In this document: in pieces, positions 54,237-64,000 of the stretch | How the letters are laid out: each line of letters opens with the position of its first letter | How positions within the stretch are numbered: position 1 is the first letter of the stretch | NCBI GenBank assembly: GCA_021773215.1 | Contig: JAJFKM010000076.1 | Location: forward strand, 36,845 to 100,844 | Source of the DNA: Gammaproteobacteria bacterium | GTDB taxonomy: Bacteria > Pseudomonadota > Gammaproteobacteria > Eutrophobiales > Eutrophobiaceae | Reading direction: 5' to 3' | Length of the DNA: 64,000 bases | Program-made: the position numbers and the translations under genes | Notes under the pieces: model-generated | Database searches by the model: none | The model's input: the letters and a program-made list of their open reading frames with translations, nothing else | Told to the model about the DNA's origin: nothing

Positions 54237-54398
54237 TATACCCAAGATACCTGAAGATGTAGGTTTATAGCCCATCTGTTTTCATCCAGAGCCGCGTTTC
54301 TCCTCCTTACAGGGAGTAACCATGCGCGTCGTCGTGCCTCGCTCTGAATAAAAAACAGACGCACTCTAAATTCTGCATCTTCAGGTATCTTGGGTATA
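54237..54398. repeat. 162-bp MITE-like element with perfect 23-bp terminal inverted repeats
   Basis: The left end, starting TATACCCAAGATACCTGAAG, is the exact reverse complement of the right end at 54376-54398. The inside is GC-richer than its surroundings and contains no gene. It sits between the ybbP stop and the htpX start. The TATACCC ends suggest TA target preference as for Tc1/mariner-type or similar elements. No transposase is nearby, so it would be mobilised in trans. Confidence 0.75.
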
Positions 54399-54428
54399 GA
54401 TTGTAGCGTATTCAAAAAATTCAATAGA

Positions 54429-56918
54429 TCAGGTTTTTCTTAGTACCAGCATAGGTGAACTAGCGAGTACTTTACGTGTGCCAATTAGTCCGGTAGCAAC
54501 AATTATTAAACAACAAACCAAAGGTGCAATTAGCCAAAGGAGGGGATTAATGACGACATCCATCTTGAACACGTATTCTGCTAGTGCCAGTTCTATGATT
54601 GATGCTGCTATGGCAGATAAGATGCCAGTAATGATCCCCAGTAGCATAAATTCGGCGATTAATCCGGAAATGATTTGTTTGCGGCTAGCGCCCAGTGCAC
54701 TCATCAGTGCCGCTTCGTGCGTTCGCTCATCATGAGTGCTTTGTAAGGCAGCAAATAAAACAGCGATGCCGGTTAAAATGGTAAAGATAAAAACAAACTC
54801 AACCGTGCGTACTACTTGATTCATGATCGCTCTGACTTGTTTTAAAATAGCATCGATATCAAAGACAGTAATGCTTGGGTATTGTTTAATGAGATCAATT
54901 AATACAGAACGTTTTGAATCAGGAATAAATAGACTGCTGATAAACGTACTAGGATATGACATCAAAGCATCGGTATTTGAGACCACAAAAAAATTAGCAT
55001 TGAGGGAGTCCCACTCGACCCAGCGCAGATTTAAAACCTTGCCCTTTATCTCTTGGCCGGCAATAGAATAACTTAAGTTGTCCCCAACCTTTATCCCAAG
55101 TGTTTCGGCAATGCCTTCCTCTACTGAAAAATAATTTTCAATATTCTCGCTTTTCGACCACCATTCACCTGCCACAATCCGGTTATCATCTTGCATGGTG
55201 TCAGCGTAAGAGAGATTGAATTCTCTGGCAGCAAGGCGATTTGCACGCGGGTCTTCATAATCATCTGGGCTCACATTGCTATCATTGATTTTTGTCAGAC
55301 GCCCACGGATCATTGGATAGAGCGTTATGTCATTGTTCAATGATATCGATAGACTATTTTGGATACCCTCTACTTGATCTGGTTGAATATTAATTAAAAA
55401 ATAATTTGGTGCGTCATCGGGCAAACGATTTTGCCAACCCGCTAATAAATCTGTGCGTACCAAAGTGAGTAATAACATGACAGTAACACCAATACCGATC
55501 CCCATTATCTGCATGACACTCTGGTTTGAACGACGCGATACATTTGCTAAGCCATAACGAGCGGTCATCTTTAGTTTTGGCTGTAGTTGCTTCAGAAGTT
55601 TGATAATGAGCTTTGCCGAGACTGCTAGTACTATCGCTGTCAAGAATAAACCGAGTACGGTATATATCGTCAAACTTATGTCCCCTGATTGCCATGGGCT
55701 GAGTAAAACTAATGCGATGATTGCGACTATATATATGACGTAGTTATTTAAAGGCAATGGCGTTAAATCTTTACGCAATACTCTTAGCGGTGATATTTTT
55801 CTTAAACGCATTAGCTGAGGTAACGCGAAAGCTAGCACGGTAATTAAGCCTGTGAATATCCCGGAGAAAACGGGTCGCCATGATGGCTTAGGTAATGATT
55901 GTTGCGTCATACCAATCATCATTTGATTCAAGCCTTCTTGAGCAAAAAAACCAATGGCGCAACCGAACAAACTACAGATAAGACCTAGTATCATCAGTTG
56001 GTAGAAGTAGATCTGTGAAATTTCCCGTTGCTGCAGGCCCAAACAACGCATGATGGCGCAATTATCATAATGTCTAACGGCGAATCGTTGTGCCGACATC
56101 GCTATGGCCAGTCCAGCTAAGGCTATGCTGACCAATGCTGCCAGCCCTAAGAATTGTTCAGCGCGTTCAAGTGCCGTCTTAATCTCCGGCCGAGCATCTT
56201 TTATACCTTGTACGCGTACATTTTCGTTTTTATCTAGTTTAAGTTGATCACGGTATAGATCGATGGATTCAGATTTGCCACCGAGTAATAATCGATATTT
56301 GATACGACTGCCGGGTAAGATTAATTTTGTTTTGTCCAGATCAGCACGGTTCATCAACAATCGGGGTGCTATGTTAAACAGGTCGCCGCCGCGATCAGGT
56401 TCGTAGGTTAAAATTTTATCAACGATTAATTCTGCAGCCCCGACATTGATAGATTCCCCTAACGTGACCTGCAAGGCTTGCAATAAACGGCTGTCTACCC
56501 AAGCTGTACCTGCTGCAGGAACAGTGGCATTGATTTGTTCTTCGCTAAATAGATCGTCACTTGTCCTTAGGTGGCCACGTATGGGATAGTTTGAATCTAC
56601 AGCCTTAACTTCTGCCAGTTCGAGTTGATCGTCCTTTACCACAACACTACGAAAGCTTTCATTTAGGGAAATGATTAACCCTATACGATTAGCGCTATCA
56701 ATAAATTCATTCTTGATTTTAGCTGATGAAATTAATACCAAATCAGCTGCAAGTAATTCTGTTGCCTGTTGTTCAGTCGCACGTCTAACACGGTCGGTAA
56801 AAAAACTGACCGAGGATAAACAAGCGACTGCGATTAGTATTGAAATACCTATTAAACGAAGTTCTCCTGAGTACCAATCTCGTTTTAATCCAGTAAATGC
56901 ATATTTAAACGTATTCAT
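54429..56918 (-). CDS. ybbP: ABC permease of the FtsX/MacB fold, YbbP
   Basis: 829 residues. A first helix near residue 25 leads to a periplasmic domain; two FtsX-type permease units follow (SIALAGLAIAMSAQRFAVRH near 270, and FVFIFTILTGIAVLFAALQ near 710), each with several helices. With YbbA it forms an ABC complex of mechanotransmission type; the role may be export or extraction of lipid-linked molecules. It is separated from ybbA by 2 bases. Confidence 0.92.
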   Translation of the reverse strand: MNTFKYAFTGLKRDWYSGELRLIGISILIAVACLSSVSFFTDRVRRATEQQATELLAADLVLISSAKIKNEFIDSANRIGLIISLNESFRSVVVKDDQLELAEVKAVDSNYPIRGHLRTSDDLFSEEQINATVPAAGTAWVDSRLLQALQVTLGESINVGAAELIVDKILTYEPDRGGDLFNIAPRLLMNRADLDKTKLILPGSRIKYRLLLGGKSESIDLYRDQLKLDKNENVRVQGIKDARPEIKTALERAEQFLGLAALVSIALAGLAIAMSAQRFAVRHYDNCAIMRCLGLQQREISQIYFYQLMILGLICSLFGCAIGFFAQEGLNQMMIGMTQQSLPKPSWRPVFSGIFTGLITVLAFALPQLMRLRKISPLRVLRKDLTPLPLNNYVIYIVAIIALVLLSPWQSGDISLTIYTVLGLFLTAIVLAVSAKLIIKLLKQLQPKLKMTARYGLANVSRRSNQSVMQIMGIGIGVTVMLLLTLVRTDLLAGWQNRLPDDAPNYFLINIQPDQVEGIQNSLSISLNNDITLYPMIRGRLTKINDSNVSPDDYEDPRANRLAAREFNLSYADTMQDDNRIVAGEWWSKSENIENYFSVEEGIAETLGIKVGDNLSYSIAGQEIKGKVLNLRWVEWDSLNANFFVVSNTDALMSYPSTFISSLFIPDSKRSVLIDLIKQYPSITVFDIDAILKQVRAIMNQVVRTVEFVFIFTILTGIAVLFAALQSTHDERTHEAALMSALGASRKQIISGLIAEFMLLGIITGILSAIAASIIELALAEYVFKMDVVINPLLWLIAPLVCCLIIVATGLIGTRKVLASSPMLVLRKT

Positions 56919-56920
56919 TA

Positions 56921-57604
56921 TCAGTCTGTGGTTAGGCGGCCACCGGCCATGATTATTTTTCGATCACAAAGGCTAGCTAAGGCATCGTCATGAGTGACCA
57001 TTACCAGTGTTGTGCCATTGTCTTTATTCATATTGAATAAAAGATCGATAATTCTTTGGCCAGTCTTTTGGTCCAGATTGCCCGTTGGTTCATCTGCAAA
57101 TAAGATTTTAGGATTACTTGCAAAAGCACGTGCGATAGCGACACGTTGTTGTTCTCCACCAGAGAGCTGATTTGGGTAGTGGTGAATGCGCTCGCTTAAG
57201 CCAACGTCAGCTAATTTTTGTTTGGCTAGTTCCTCAGCTTGAACTGATCCAGCAAGTTCAAGCGGTAGCGCAGTATTTTCCAGCGCTGTTAGCCCAGGCA
57301 GTAGATGAAAGGATTGAAATACAAAGCCAACGGATTGGTTTCGAATTTGCGCTCTGCCATCCTCGTCTAGATCGTTTAAGATGGTGCCGTTTAGAACAAC
57401 CTTGCCTGATGTGGGTATATCCAGTCCTGCGAGTAATCCTAACAATGTCGATTTGCCTGAGCCGGATACACCAATAACCGCTAAACTTTCGCCTTGTTTT
57501 ATAGACAAATTAATATCGTCGAGGATAGTGAGGGTTCCTTCGGGACTAGGCACTTGCTTTCCAAGAGCCTTAGCTTGCACAATATTGTTACTATTTGAAT
57601 CCAT
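56921..57604 (-). CDS. ybbA: ABC ATP-binding protein YbbA (LolD-like)
   Basis: 227 residues. Walker [20 protein letters not shown]-loop [18 protein letters not shown], signature [15 protein letters not shown] and Walker [13 protein letters not shown]. It powers YbbP. Its ATG overlaps the ATG of divergent tesA by two bases. Confidence 0.94.
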   Translation of the reverse strand: MDSNSNNIVQAKALGKQVPSPEGTLTILDDINLSIKQGESLAVIGVSGSGKSTLLGLLAGLDIPTSGKVVLNGTILNDLDEDGRAQIRNQSVGFVFQSFHLLPGLTALENTALPLELAGSVQAEELAKQKLADVGLSERIHHYPNQLSGGEQQRVAIARAFASNPKILFADEPTGNLDQKTGQRIIDLLFNMNKDNGTTLVMVTHDDALASLCDRKIIMAGGRLTTD

Positions 57605-58220
57605 GTTTATGTATTACCGAATCTTAATTTTTGTTATTTATTTATTGTCTTTTCCTGTCGATGCACAGGAAAAGACGATACTTATATTAGGCGACAGCCT
57701 AAGCGCAGCTTATGGTATACCAGTAGAAGATGGGTGGGTATCATTACTGGAACAGCGATTAGTCAGACAAAATTTGGCGCATAAAGTTGTCAATGCCAGC
57801 ATAAGCGGTGAGACAACCTTGGGTGTTAAAACTCGACTCGAGAAGTTACTAAGAGAATACAGTCCTGAAATCGTTATCATAGAATTAGGTGCAAATGATG
57901 GATTACGCGGGTTTGCACTCAGCGAGATAGAAGAAAACCTGTCAGACATAGTTAATGATATAAAACAAACTGATGCGGCTGTGTTACTAGTACCAATGCA
58001 ATTACCGCCCAATTATGGTGCAGCTTATAATCAGCGTTTTATGTCAATCTATGAATCAGTTTCTGAAAAACAAGAGATCAGTTTGTCACCATTTATCCTT
58101 AAAGATATCGCACAGCATGCCGAGTTAATGCAGGCTGATGGGCTTCATCCTGTAAAGGAAGCCCAAGCGATGATGTTGGATAATCTCTGGCCTAGTCTTG
58201 AACCATTAACCATCAAATGA
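57603..58220 (+). CDS. tesA: Acyl-CoA thioesterase I / arylesterase
   Basis: 205 residues from the ATG at 57603 with a signal peptide (ILIFVIYLLSFPVDA). SGNH motifs: LILGDSLSAAYGIPVEDGW, GxND in ELGANDGLRG, and DGLHP at the end. It is a periplasmic esterase. The frame is open upstream but that part is the antisense of ybbA. The following NUDIX gene overlaps by 4 bases. Confidence 0.94.
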   Translation: MFMYYRILIFVIYLLSFPVDAQEKTILILGDSLSAAYGIPVEDGWVSLLEQRLVRQNLAHKVVNASISGETTLGVKTRLEKLLREYSPEIVIIELGANDGLRGFALSEIEENLSDIVNDIKQTDAAVLLVPMQLPPNYGAAYNQRFMSIYESVSEKQEISLSPFILKDIAQHAELMQADGLHPVKEAQAMMLDNLWPSLEPLTIK

Positions 58221-58783
58221 AATATTGCTGCTACTGTAGTGCAACATTAATCTACGACATCCCAAGTGATGATAATCGTCATCGTCATATATGTCAGTCG
58301 TGCGGCATTATTCATTATCAAAACCCTAAAATTGTTGCCGGTTGTATCCCTGTTTGGGAAGACCAAATATTGCTTTGTAAGCGGGCGATAGAACCGAGGC
58401 TAGGTTATTGGACATTACCCGCCGGATTTATGGAATTGGGAGAATCTACGCTTGAGGCCGGTATTAGGGAGACTCTGGAGGAGGCCAATGCGCGTGTTGA
58501 GGTAGAAGATCTCTATGCTGTTTTTAATTTACCTTATGTTGATCAGGTTTATATGATGTATCGATCAAGGTTATTAGATTTGGATTTTTCAGCGGGCGTT
58601 GAAAGTTTGGAAGTAAAATTATTTAGGGAAAAAGAAATCCCGTGGGATGAACTAGCATTTGCAACAATTAGAGAAACATTAAAGTTTTATCTGAAAGATA
58701 AAAAGGCAGGTAAATTCCAGTTACACACCGGAGATGTTATAAAAAACAATAGTCGTTATGACTTTATTGAAACCTTGAATTAA
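58217..58783 (+). CDS. NUDIX hydrolase with N-terminal zinc ribbon
   Basis: 188 residues. An N-terminal four-Cys ribbon (YCCYCSATL, then ICQSCGIIHYQNPK) precedes the Nudix box GFMELGESTLEAGIRETLEEANARV, with its catalytic glutamates. The ribbon plus domain order resembles NADH pyrophosphatase-type and ADP-ribose Nudix enzymes. Substrate unknown. Overlaps tesA by the ATGA. Confidence 0.9.
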   Translation: MKYCCYCSATLIYDIPSDDNRHRHICQSCGIIHYQNPKIVAGCIPVWEDQILLCKRAIEPRLGYWTLPAGFMELGESTLEAGIRETLEEANARVEVEDLYAVFNLPYVDQVYMMYRSRLLDLDFSAGVESLEVKLFREKEIPWDELAFATIRETLKFYLKDKKAGKFQLHTGDVIKNNSRYDFIETLN

Positions 58784-58807
58784 AGAAACAGGAAAGCAAT
58801 TTAATTC

Positions 58808-59014
58808 TTAAACTTCAACCCATTGACCATTACTAGCTTCGTAATTTTTTCCACCAGTAGAGATGCGGTCACCATTGCTGAACTCTTCATCATTCCAATA
58901 ACATTTAACATCTTCGCTGGTTGTTAAAACGGTAGCATCATTATCTACAGGGCCAGTAACTTGAGATGTCTTTCTAGCTGGGTCTGCTGCATCTACTGAT
59001 CTTGGATCTGACAT
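58808..59014 (-). CDS. Small protein of unknown function
   Basis: 68 residues. The N-terminal half is Asp/Ser/Thr-rich and unstructured; the C-terminal half (VKCYWNDEEFSNGDRISTGG ... NGQWVEV) looks like a small beta domain related to DUF1496-type sequences. GGGAG precedes the ATG. No signal peptide. Confidence 0.65.
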   Translation of the reverse strand: MSDPRSVDAADPARKTSQVTGPVDNDATVLTTSEDVKCYWNDEEFSNGDRISTGGKNYEASNGQWVEV

Positions 59015-59098
59015 TATTTTCTCCCTTAAGGTGTAATCTTTGAGCTATTTTAATCTCTGGAATCAATTTCTTCCAGCTTTCACGACAAAAATAGCTTA

Positions 59099-60745
59099 CT
59101 AGCGGAGCTTGGCCTTGTCACTAATATGCGCCAAAATTGTACTACTGGAATCTGATTCACAATTAAAAACAGCACTGTTATCCTGTTTTGTCTTTGGTTT
59201 ATCAGTGACACAACAGATACAAATTAAGCCTGCCTTGTTTAATAATTGGCTTATTTCTTCAATGTTGCCGTCAATGTCATCCTGATTCAGTACGATACTG
59301 ACATGGCCACTATCAAACAGGTGGCGTTCAATTTCTTGTGCAGTCTGAACATTGTTTTCACCCAGCAGCCAGGCAGTGAAAATGTGTTGGCCGTACCGTG
59401 CAATACGTTCATCCAGACTAACGGCCTGAATATCAGCATTATTAGCAATACCTGTGATCATACCCGCGCCAACGGTAACGTTGCTTAATCGGTCAATAAT
59501 AATGAACGCGCCAGTTCCTTTGCTTAAGCTATAGGGGTCAATTGCGACAGTGGACGTGAGTGTTATATCGCAATGGCCGATTTCATTTAGCTTGAGTTCA
59601 TTTGCTTCTAATTTATCCATAGAATTGACATCAATCCGATGATGGATCTTCGTGATCGCGCCAGTAATAGTCCTGGTAGCACGTTTCACGTAATACTCTT
59701 TACCAACATTTAATGCTTGTTCTGTCATCCAAACGATATTCGCTTCGAACTTGTTACCTAAAGGAGGCTGATTATCACTGTGCGTGATCATATCTCCACG
59801 GCTGACATCTATCTCATCGTTGAGAGTAAGTGTAACGGCCATAGGCGGGAAGGCTTGTTCCAGCTCACCTTCATAAGTCACAATTGATTTGATCGTGCTT
59901 GTTTTTCCGGAAGGCAAAACGGTGACTTTATCGTCCTTGCGTACTATTCCTGAAGCGATAGTGCCGCAATAACCCCGGAAGTTAAGATCCGGACGGTTGA
60001 CGTATTGCACAGGGAAACGCATATCTTCGAAATTTCTATCATTAGCAATCTCGACGTTTTCTAAAATTTGCATCAAAGGCTGCTTGTCATACCATGGCAT
60101 CTCGGCACTTTGGTTAACAACATTCTCACCTTTCAATGCAGAGATAGGGATAAACTTAATATCAACGCGGTCTAGTTTGGTGGTGAAATTTAAATAGTCT
60201 GTTTTAATCTTGTTATAGACAGCCTCATCGTAATCAACCAGATCCATTTTGTTGATAGCAACGATAATGTGCTTTATGCCGAGCAGTGAAGAAATAATGG
60301 TGTGACGCCGAGTTTGAACTTGTACACCATATCGCGCATCAATAAGGATAATAGCCAGATCGCATGTCGATGCACCTGTCGCCATATTGCGAGTGTATTG
60401 TTCATGTCCAGGCGTATCAGCAATGATAAACTTTCGTTTGGCAGTCGAAAAATAACGATAGGCAACATCAATGGTGATGCCTTGTTCGCGTTCTGCCTGC
60501 AGACCATCTACTAATAAAGCTAAATCAACTTCTTTACCGGTCGTGCCAGACTTCACGCTATCTGCCGTTATTGCGGCAAGCTGATCTTCATAGATCATTT
60601 TTGAATCGTGTAACAATCTACCTATGAGCGTGCTTTTACCATCATCAACACTGCCACAGGTCAGCAAACGTAATAATTCTTTTTTCTCATGCTGAGCAAG
60701 ATAAGCGTCAATGTCAGTACTAATGAGTTCGGATTGATGAGACAT
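59099..60745 (-). CDS. cysN: Sulfate adenylyltransferase subunit 1 (GTPase)
   Basis: 548 residues. G1 [19 protein letters not shown]3 [17 protein letters not shown] and G4 AINKMDLV of the EF-Tu-like GTPases. No CysC kinase is fused to it. With CysD it makes adenosine 5'-phosphosulfate from sulfate and ATP, with GTP hydrolysis driving the reaction. It overlaps cysD by one base (TGATG). Confidence 0.96.
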   Translation of the reverse strand: MSHQSELISTDIDAYLAQHEKKELLRLLTCGSVDDGKSTLIGRLLHDSKMIYEDQLAAITADSVKSGTTGKEVDLALLVDGLQAEREQGITIDVAYRYFSTAKRKFIIADTPGHEQYTRNMATGASTCDLAIILIDARYGVQVQTRRHTIISSLLGIKHIIVAINKMDLVDYDEAVYNKIKTDYLNFTTKLDRVDIKFIPISALKGENVVNQSAEMPWYDKQPLMQILENVEIANDRNFEDMRFPVQYVNRPDLNFRGYCGTIASGIVRKDDKVTVLPSGKTSTIKSIVTYEGELEQAFPPMAVTLTLNDEIDVSRGDMITHSDNQPPLGNKFEANIVWMTEQALNVGKEYYVKRATRTITGAITKIHHRIDVNSMDKLEANELKLNEIGHCDITLTSTVAIDPYSLSKGTGAFIIIDRLSNVTVGAGMITGIANNADIQAVSLDERIARYGQHIFTAWLLGENNVQTAQEIERHLFDSGHVSIVLNQDDIDGNIEEISQLLNKAGLICICCVTDKPKTKQDNSAVFNCESDSSSTILAHISDKAKLR

Positions 60746-61656
60746 CAGAAATATCCCTCACGTTTCTTTTCTTCCATTGAACCTGCTTGATCGTGATCAA
60801 TTACCCGGCCCTGACGTTCTGAAGTTGTCGCCAACAACATTTCCTGAATAATTTCAGGTAATGTTGTTGCTTTTGATTCAACTGCACCAGTCAATGGGTA
60901 ACAACCAAGTGTGCGGAATCGTACCATTTTCATTTCAGGCGTTTCTCCCGGCTCTAATGGCATGCGCTCATCATCGACCATGATGTCAACACCATCTCTG
61001 TTCACAATCGGTCGCTCTGCAGCAAAATACAATGGCACAATAGGGATGTTTTCTAAATGAATGTATTGCCAGATATCAAGTTCAGTCCAGTTGGATAAGG
61101 GGAATACACGAATACTTTCGCCTTTATCAACTTTACCGTTATAGATATTCCATAATTCCGGGCGTTGATTTTTTGGATCCCAGCGGTGGTTTTTATCACG
61201 AAAAGAATAAATGCGTTCTTTCGCTCTTGATTTTTCTTCATCACGACGAGCCCCACCAAATGCAGCATCAAACTTATATTTATTTAATGCTTGTTTTAGC
61301 GCATCGGTTTTCATAATAGTAGTATGTTTTTGACTGCCAACAGTAAAGGGGCTAACGCCTGCTGCTACACCTTCTTGGTTAGTGTAGACAAGTAGTTCTA
61401 AACCAAGGTTTTTAGCTAATTCATCACGAAACTTAATCATCTCCTTAAATTTCCAGGTGGTATCAACGTGTAATAGTGGAAATGGAGGTTTACCAGGTGC
61501 AAATGCCTTTAATGCCAATTGCAACATCACGGCAGAATCTTTACCAACTGAATAGAGCATGACCGGTTTATCGAATTCAGCGGCGACTTCACGGATGATA
61601 TGAATACTTTCAGCTTCTAGTTGTTTTAGGTGTGTCAGGTTGTAATTGGTCATCAA
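60745..61656 (-). CDS. cysD: Sulfate adenylyltransferase subunit 2
   Basis: 303 residues. The PP-loop [34 protein letters not shown], and [21 protein letters not shown]. It is the catalytic subunit that adenylylates sulfate in the cytoplasm. First gene of cysDN; a candidate extended -10 promoter lies about 80 bases upstream. Confidence 0.97.
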   Translation of the reverse strand: MMTNYNLTHLKQLEAESIHIIREVAAEFDKPVMLYSVGKDSAVMLQLALKAFAPGKPPFPLLHVDTTWKFKEMIKFRDELAKNLGLELLVYTNQEGVAAGVSPFTVGSQKHTTIMKTDALKQALNKYKFDAAFGGARRDEEKSRAKERIYSFRDKNHRWDPKNQRPELWNIYNGKVDKGESIRVFPLSNWTELDIWQYIHLENIPIVPLYFAAERPIVNRDGVDIMVDDERMPLEPGETPEMKMVRFRTLGCYPLTGAVESKATTLPEIIQEMLLATTSERQGRVIDHDQAGSMEEKKREGYF

Positions 61657-61734
61657 AGATCTACATAAATTATTTTAGAGAATTAAAGAGCGGGAAAACT
61701 GTTTCAGCTCATTCTGAGATTCAAAAAGCGGGGC

Positions 61735-61743
61735 ATTATAGCA
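61735..61743 (-). promoter_or_regulatory. Candidate extended -10 promoter for cysDN
   Basis: On the minus strand TGCTATAAT is a perfect -10 hexamer with the extended TG element, about 80 bases before the cysD start. No good -35 is visible, so an activator may be needed, as CysB provides in relatives. Confidence 0.45.
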
Positions 61744-61940
61744 GAACGTTGAATATGGGCTAGCGTGTGATAAATCATTTCTGTTTTGAATATCAAAAGA
61801 TTATCTATTTAAGTGTTAATCAGAAGGCAGGCATAGCTAAGATCAAAAGCTAATTGTAGAGAGTAATTTTGAGTAATCATATATTGGGACAATATCTGGA
61901 TCTATTCTAAACATCTAATGATAAATTTGTGCTCCTGCTG

Positions 61941-61968
61941 TTGACACCTTAGAAAATTAGACTATATT
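61941..61968 (+). promoter_or_regulatory. Promoter of groESL
   Basis: TTGACA at 61941-61946 and TATATT at 61963-61968 are separated by 16 bases. The CIRCE operator begins at the end of the -10, so HrcA would block the transcription start region. Confidence 0.7.
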
Positions 61969-61994
61969 TAGCACTCACTAATTAAGAGTGCTAA
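61968..61994. promoter_or_regulatory. CIRCE operator (HrcA binding site)
   Basis: A perfect match: TTAGCACTC, nine bases, GAGTGCTAA. It sits over the start region of the groESL promoter, so HrcA repression is expected. hrcA itself is not in the window. Confidence 0.95.
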
Positions 61995-62050
61995 CAATTC
62001 AGTTGGTGCTATATTAATCAATAGGTTAGGAATTAAGGAGGGCAATCTTT

Positions 62051-62338
62051 ATGAATATCCGACCATTACATGATCGTGTGATCGTGAAACGTGTGGAAGA
62101 GGAAAAAACGTCGCAGGGTGGAATAATTATCCCTGATTCAGCCACAGAGAAACCAGTAGAAGGTGAAATTATCGCTGTTGGTAACGGCAAATTACTGGAT
62201 AACGGTGAACTACGTAAGCTGGATCTTAAGAAAGGTGACAAGGTGTTGTTTGGCAAGTACTCCGGTACTGAAGTCAAAGTCAGTGGCGATGATTTTCTCG
62301 TCCTGCGTGAAGACGACATCATGGGCGTCATCGAGTAA
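62051..62338 (+). CDS. groES: Co-chaperonin GroES
   Basis: 95 residues. [18 protein letters not shown], the mobile loop [20 protein letters not shown], and [19 protein letters not shown]. It caps GroEL during ATP-driven folding. AAGGAGG lies upstream of the ATG. groEL follows after 34 bases. Confidence 0.98.
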   Translation: MNIRPLHDRVIVKRVEEEKTSQGGIIIPDSATEKPVEGEIIAVGNGKLLDNGELRKLDLKKGDKVLFGKYSGTEVKVSGDDFLVLREDDIMGVIE

Positions 62339-62351
62339 TTCAAATTATTAA

Positions 62352-64000
<1,649 letters not shown>

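Noticed and set aside
57381-57602. Upstream extension of the tesA frame
   Set aside because: It is the antisense of ybbA; a signal peptide begins at 57603.

Overview
The window comes from an AT-rich, non-enteric gammaproteobacterium. The evidence is gene order and family content: miaB-ybeZ-ybeY-ybeX-lnt; tsaD divergent from rpsU-yqeY-dnaG-rpoD with a tRNA-Ile2 gene behind rpoD; a Vfr/CRP-type regulator divergent from an OsmC protein; ybbP-ybbA divergent from tesA; and groESL under a CIRCE operator. Almost all of it is ordinary chromosomal core sequence. I see no prophage, integrase, CRISPR array, rRNA or intact insertion sequence.

Layout. 1-8.5 kb: the end of a DUF368 protein, a Na+/H+ antiporter with a cyclic-nucleotide-binding tail, and the leftward miaB-ybeZYX-lnt operon. 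8.6-14.4 kb: a tungstate-type ABC importer whose binding protein and permease are one polypeptide, MscS, a PLP sulfhydrylase (MetY), a Sel1 lipoprotein, a tautomerase and a small membrane protein not found by long-ORF searches. 14.8-19.7 kb: signalling genes (diguanylate cyclase, CRP, degenerate GGDEF protein, LuxR-type response regulator), tRNA-Met, OsmC and a TusA-like protein. 19.7-25 kb: a zinc-uptake regulon (TonB receptor, small His/Cys protein, Zur, ZnuA, ZnuC, ZnuB) around one perfect Zur-box palindrome. 25-30 kb: DAHP synthase, HIT protein, hydrolase and exported proteins of unknown function.

30-45 kb: rpoD, dnaG, yqeY, rpsU, tsaD, plsY, folB, folK, a GDSL hydrolase, a pteridine-reductase-like SDR, a MidA-like methyltransferase, uppP, a CNNM protein and cca. 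45-54 kb: an SDR, lytic transglycosylase, TauE/SafE permease, a free-standing bacterial CULT (cereblon thalidomide-binding-like) protein, YjbQ, DUF427, ferrochelatase, cupin, peroxiredoxin and HtpX. 54-64 kb: ybbP/ybbA/tesA, NUDIX, cysN/cysD and groES/groEL, with groEL running off the right edge.

Points most worth a second look are the TupA-TupB fusion, the CULT protein with its exact tri-tryptophan spacing, ybeZ with no standard start codon covering its conserved N-terminus, a perfect 21-bp palindrome before the TauE gene, three short inverted-repeat elements, and the single-box zinc regulon whose ZnuA lacks its usual first histidine ligand. I found no clearly new multi-gene defence or biosynthetic system.
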